Assembly: GCF_000430545.1 (NCBI RefSeq)
Contig: NZ_KE387163.1
Span: 464,439 to 528,438, forward strand
Direction: 5' to 3'
DNA from: Tenacibaculum ovolyticum DSM 18103
GTDB taxonomy: Bacteria > Bacteroidota > Bacteroidia > Flavobacteriales > Flavobacteriaceae
Length of the DNA stretch: 64,000 bases
Each line of letters starts with the position of its first letter. Positions within the stretch are counted from its first letter, which is position 1. The translations under genes were made by a program, and so were the position numbers. The notes under the pieces are model-generated. The model saw only the letters and a list, made by a program, of their open reading frames with translations. It made no database searches and had not been told where the DNA came from. Shown here in pieces: positions 61,862-64,000 of the stretch.

Positions 61862-62608
61862 TTATTCTAATAATTCTTTTCTTTTAATATTCTTAATAGT
61901 TTCTGTAGTTGCTGCAGTTACTGACAATGGTAAAACTAAAATTACTCCAATAATTGGTATTAATAAAAACAACATAAATACAATACCATTACCTATTGCT
62001 AATCCTTTATTGTTCTTTACAAATTGAATACTTTCTTTGTATTTAAAATGTCGTTCTAAAGTATAATCCATATTTCCAAAACCAGCATAATATGCTTGCA
62101 TAAGAAATAATAATACTGTTGATAGTATACCTATAACTGGTATTATACCAATTAGTAAGATTGGAATTGTTAAAAAAAGTTCTCTCAAAAGATTTCTTAC
62201 ATTTATTCTTATACCTCTTATTAGTTGTTCGTTAAAAGAAGTTTTTCTATGCTCATGATTTCCTTCTCTTAAATGTGCTTCAATTTTTTCTGATACTGGG
62301 CTCATAAAAGGAGCTGATAAAGCCATTACAATATGTTTGTATAAAACCAAACCAATAACAACTATTAATAATCCGCTAAAAAAAGTGCTAACCATTTCAA
62401 ATGCACTCTTTCCAAATTCCCATTTCCAAAAACTAGAAACATAATGTCCAACATTATCAGACAAACTATAGGCTAGAATTATTATTAGGGTTGATGTTAA
62501 AACACTAATAGTTATTGGTATAATAAAGTACTTCCATAATTTTAACTTCGATATTAATTGAAATGCTCCGAAATAAGCCTTTACACCTTTTATTATATTT
62601 TTAATCAT
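61862..62608 (-). CDS. EI24/CysZ-like inner-membrane protein
   Basis: A 248-residue membrane protein with about five helices: KYFIIPITISVLTSTLIIILAYSL, FFSGLLIVVIGLVLY, VMALSAPFMSPVSEKIEAHL, LFLTIPILLIGIIPVIGILSTVLLFLMQAYYAGFGNMDY, GIVFMLFLLIPIIGVILVLPLSVTAAT. The MALSAPFMSPVSEKIE motif is typical of EI24/CysZ proteins; CysZ moves sulfate, but other members have no tested substrate. It sits in the heme-synthesis run, 28 bases before hemF. Confidence 0.82.
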   Translation of the reverse strand: MIKNIIKGVKAYFGAFQLISKLKLWKYFIIPITISVLTSTLIIILAYSLSDNVGHYVSSFWKWEFGKSAFEMVSTFFSGLLIVVIGLVLYKHIVMALSAPFMSPVSEKIEAHLREGNHEHRKTSFNEQLIRGIRINVRNLLRELFLTIPILLIGIIPVIGILSTVLLFLMQAYYAGFGNMDYTLERHFKYKESIQFVKNNKGLAIGNGIVFMLFLLIPIIGVILVLPLSVTAATTETIKNIKRKELLE

Positions 62609-62628
62609 ATTTATTTTTTGTCTAAAGT

Positions 62629-62662
62629 AAAAAACCTCTTTCCGATAAGAAAGAGGTTTTTT
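62629..62662 (-). terminator. Hairpin after thioredoxin-like gene
   Basis: A 14-bp stem AAAAAACCTCTTTC / GAAAGAGGTTTTTT with a 6-base loop and T run on the minus strand, 18 bases past the stop. It splits the heme-region run at this point. Confidence 0.75.
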
Positions 62663-62679
62663 ATATTTTTTATAAAAAT

Positions 62680-63297
62680 CTATTTAACTACACGTTTAAT
62701 AAAATCGTCTAGTTCTTTTTCGTTAATTTGATTAGCTTCATCTTTAGATCTAGTTTTTGTAGGAGTTAAAGCACCTCTTTTAAAATCTAATATTTTTTTG
62801 TTATCTGTTATTAAATAAGCTGAAGGATAATCTAATTTATGAATGAATCCAGAAATTCTTATTGAAGATTTATTCTTTAGTTTTTCTTTAGATGGCACTA
62901 AAAATATTCTTTTATCTAGCTTTTCTGCCATTCTCTTAACACCTTTTTCCATATCCCAAAAAAGCATTATGAATTTCACTTTACCATCATACTTCTCTAC
63001 CATTTTATTCAATGCTGGTATTTCTCCCCAACAAGGAGCACACCAGGTAGCAGCCGTTAGTAAAACAATAGGCACTTTGATATCTTTTGTACTAATAGCT
63101 TCTCCGTTTATTGATGTAAAATCATAATTAGAAATATACTTATCTTTTATGCAATTATACACAACATCGTCTAGCATTGCCGCATCTGTGCTAGATGTGG
63201 TTATACAATCATCTACTATATCTTTATAATATATTTTCTTTTGTGAGAAAGTTTGTGTTACAAACAATAGGGTTAATAAAAGTAATAATTTATTCAT
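62680..63297 (-). CDS. Secreted thioredoxin-like (TlpA-type) protein
   Basis: A 205-residue protein with signal peptide (TQTFSQ, about 19) and a thioredoxin fold. The redox motif is WC86-AP-C89 (ATWCAPCWGEIPALNKM), followed by VKFIMLFWDMEKGVKRMAEKL and the cis-Pro region HKLDYPSAYLITDNKKIL. Periplasmic TlpA/ResA-like proteins reduce disulfides, for example in cytochrome c maturation; the heme-gene context fits but does not prove that. It has a terminator after it. Confidence 0.85.
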   Translation of the reverse strand: MNKLLLLLTLLFVTQTFSQKKIYYKDIVDDCITTSSTDAAMLDDVVYNCIKDKYISNYDFTSINGEAISTKDIKVPIVLLTAATWCAPCWGEIPALNKMVEKYDGKVKFIMLFWDMEKGVKRMAEKLDKRIFLVPSKEKLKNKSSIRISGFIHKLDYPSAYLITDNKKILDFKRGALTPTKTRSKDEANQINEKELDDFIKRVVK

Positions 63298-63321
63298 TTT
63301 TAGTAATTTAAAGGGATTAAA

Positions 63322-64000
63322 TTAGACTTTATACTCTTTTACCGCGTCTACAAATGCCTTTGCATTTTCGAGCGGAATATTAGGTAAAATTCCATGCCCT
63401 AAGTTAACAATATATTTATCTTTACCAAACTCATTTATCATTTGGTGTACCATTCTCTTAATATCAGCTGGTGGAGACAGTAATCTAGAAGGGTCAAAAT
63501 TACCTTGCAATGTAATATTTCCACCTGATAAATAACGCGCATTTCTAGCTGAACATGTCCAATCTACTCCTAAAGCTGATGCATTTGATTTAGCCATTTT
63601 GTCTAAGGCAAACCAACATCCTTTTCCGAAAGCTATAACTGGCGCATCATCTTTTAATGCTTCTATTATTTGATTAATATATTGCCATGAAAATTCATGA
63701 TAGTCAGTTGGAGATAACATTCCTCCCCAAGAATCGAAAATCTGAACAGCATTTACACCTGCTTTTACTTTTGCTTTTAAATAAGCAATTGTGGTCTCTG
63801 TTATCTTACTAAGCAATTGGTGTGCCAAAACTGGTTTTGTAAAACAAAATTCTTTTGCCTTATCGAAATTTTTAGACCCCTGACCTTGTACAACATAACA
63901 TAATATTGTCCATGGAGACCCTGCAAAACCTATTAAAGGAACTTCATCATTTAATTTTTCTTTGGTTGCTTTTATAGCCTCCATTACATAACCTAAAGAT
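63322..64000 (-). CDS. hemE: Uroporphyrinogen decarboxylase, N-terminally cut by window edge
   Basis: Decarboxylates the four acetates of uroporphyrinogen III to give coproporphyrinogen III. The C-terminal 225 codons are visible and the frame runs off the window (SLGYVMEAI at the edge). Visible marks are [19 protein letters not shown], the catalytic region [27 protein letters not shown] and the C-terminal [32 protein letters not shown]. It heads the minus-strand run toward hemF. Confidence 0.96.
   Translation of the reverse strand, partial: SLGYVMEAIKATKEKLNDEVPLIGFAGSPWTILCYVVQGQGSKNFDKAKEFCFTKPVLAHQLLSKITETTIAYLKAKVKAGVNAVQIFDSWGGMLSPTDYHEFSWQYINQIIEALKDDAPVIAFGKGCWFALDKMAKSNASALGVDWTCSARNARYLSGGNITLQGNFDPSRLLSPPADIKRMVHQMINEFGKDKYIVNLGHGILPNIPLENAKAFVDAVKEYKV

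Overview
This 64 kb window comes from a low-GC, AT-rich chromosome of the Bacteroidota, most likely a marine member of the Flavobacteriaceae (Tenacibaculum/Polaribacter-like; the genus is a guess). The signs are TAnnTTTG promoter boxes in place of the E. coli -10, a 1116-residue SecA with insertions, an NADH-type FabI, a long 480-residue GAPDH, a type IX secretion sorting tail, many SCxxN-type lipoproteins, reg-propeller/LytTR two-component signalling and families largely restricted to this phylum (DUF3050, DUF4835, DUF6249, DUF6263, DUF6913). I see no rRNA, tRNA, CRISPR array, insertion sequence or prophage. Gene density is high and most transcription units end in a clear hairpin.

Layout. 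1-14.2 kb, mostly minus strand: the 3' part of a family 2 glycosyltransferase, DUF3050, then the run bamD-rpoZ-coaBC-porD-like-recN-fabI, ferritin, dapA with a DUF6913 gene, a phytase-like lipoprotein, DoxX, a GyrI-like protein, a WYL regulator and a lysoplasmalogenase. 14.3-22.8 kb: surface chitinase (GH18 plus two chitin-binding domains), ligA, small secreted proteins, GAPDH and a DegP/HtrA protease. 22.9-30.4 kb: dapF-GNAT-mltG, a lysozyme-like gene with no normal start codon, a tetrapyrrole-methylase-type methyltransferase with a low-molecular-weight phosphatase and dnaA, a cobalamin adenosyltransferase and DUF2795. 30.5-36.6 kb: secA, an LpxH-like phosphoesterase with a glycosyltransferase, and ung.

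36.7-47.9 kb is a same-strand run with very short gaps. It holds four lipoproteins of unknown function (one with LVIVD repeats), a divergent Lgt-family membrane protein whose active-site His, Asn and Glu are replaced, a 960-residue reg-propeller/Y_Y_Y/LytS-type sensor kinase that appears to start at CTG, a LytTR response regulator, MutS2, and an OmpA-like/HhH pair. The lipoprotein-Lgt-like-kinase-regulator block is the best candidate here for an undescribed system.

47.9-64 kb: a DUF885 peptidase-like lipoprotein, a beta-propeller/NTF2 fusion, a type IX-secreted SBBP-repeat protein, an ECF sigma factor with a membrane partner and a divergent DUF6249 gene. The two divergent units carry identical TGTAACC-N17-GTCA elements, which suggests a self-contained ECF regulon. 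Then come an M28 peptidase-YdeI-TIGR01777-GNAT operon, a DUF6263 protein, a 2-oxoacid dehydrogenase E2, and the heme-synthesis run hemE (partial)-thioredoxin-EI24-hemF on the minus strand.

Two genes (25.7 kb and 40.8 kb) have no ATG/GTG where the protein should begin, and mutS2 appears to use TTG. Several other genes have their -7 box within about 10 bases of the ATG, so very short leaders look common.
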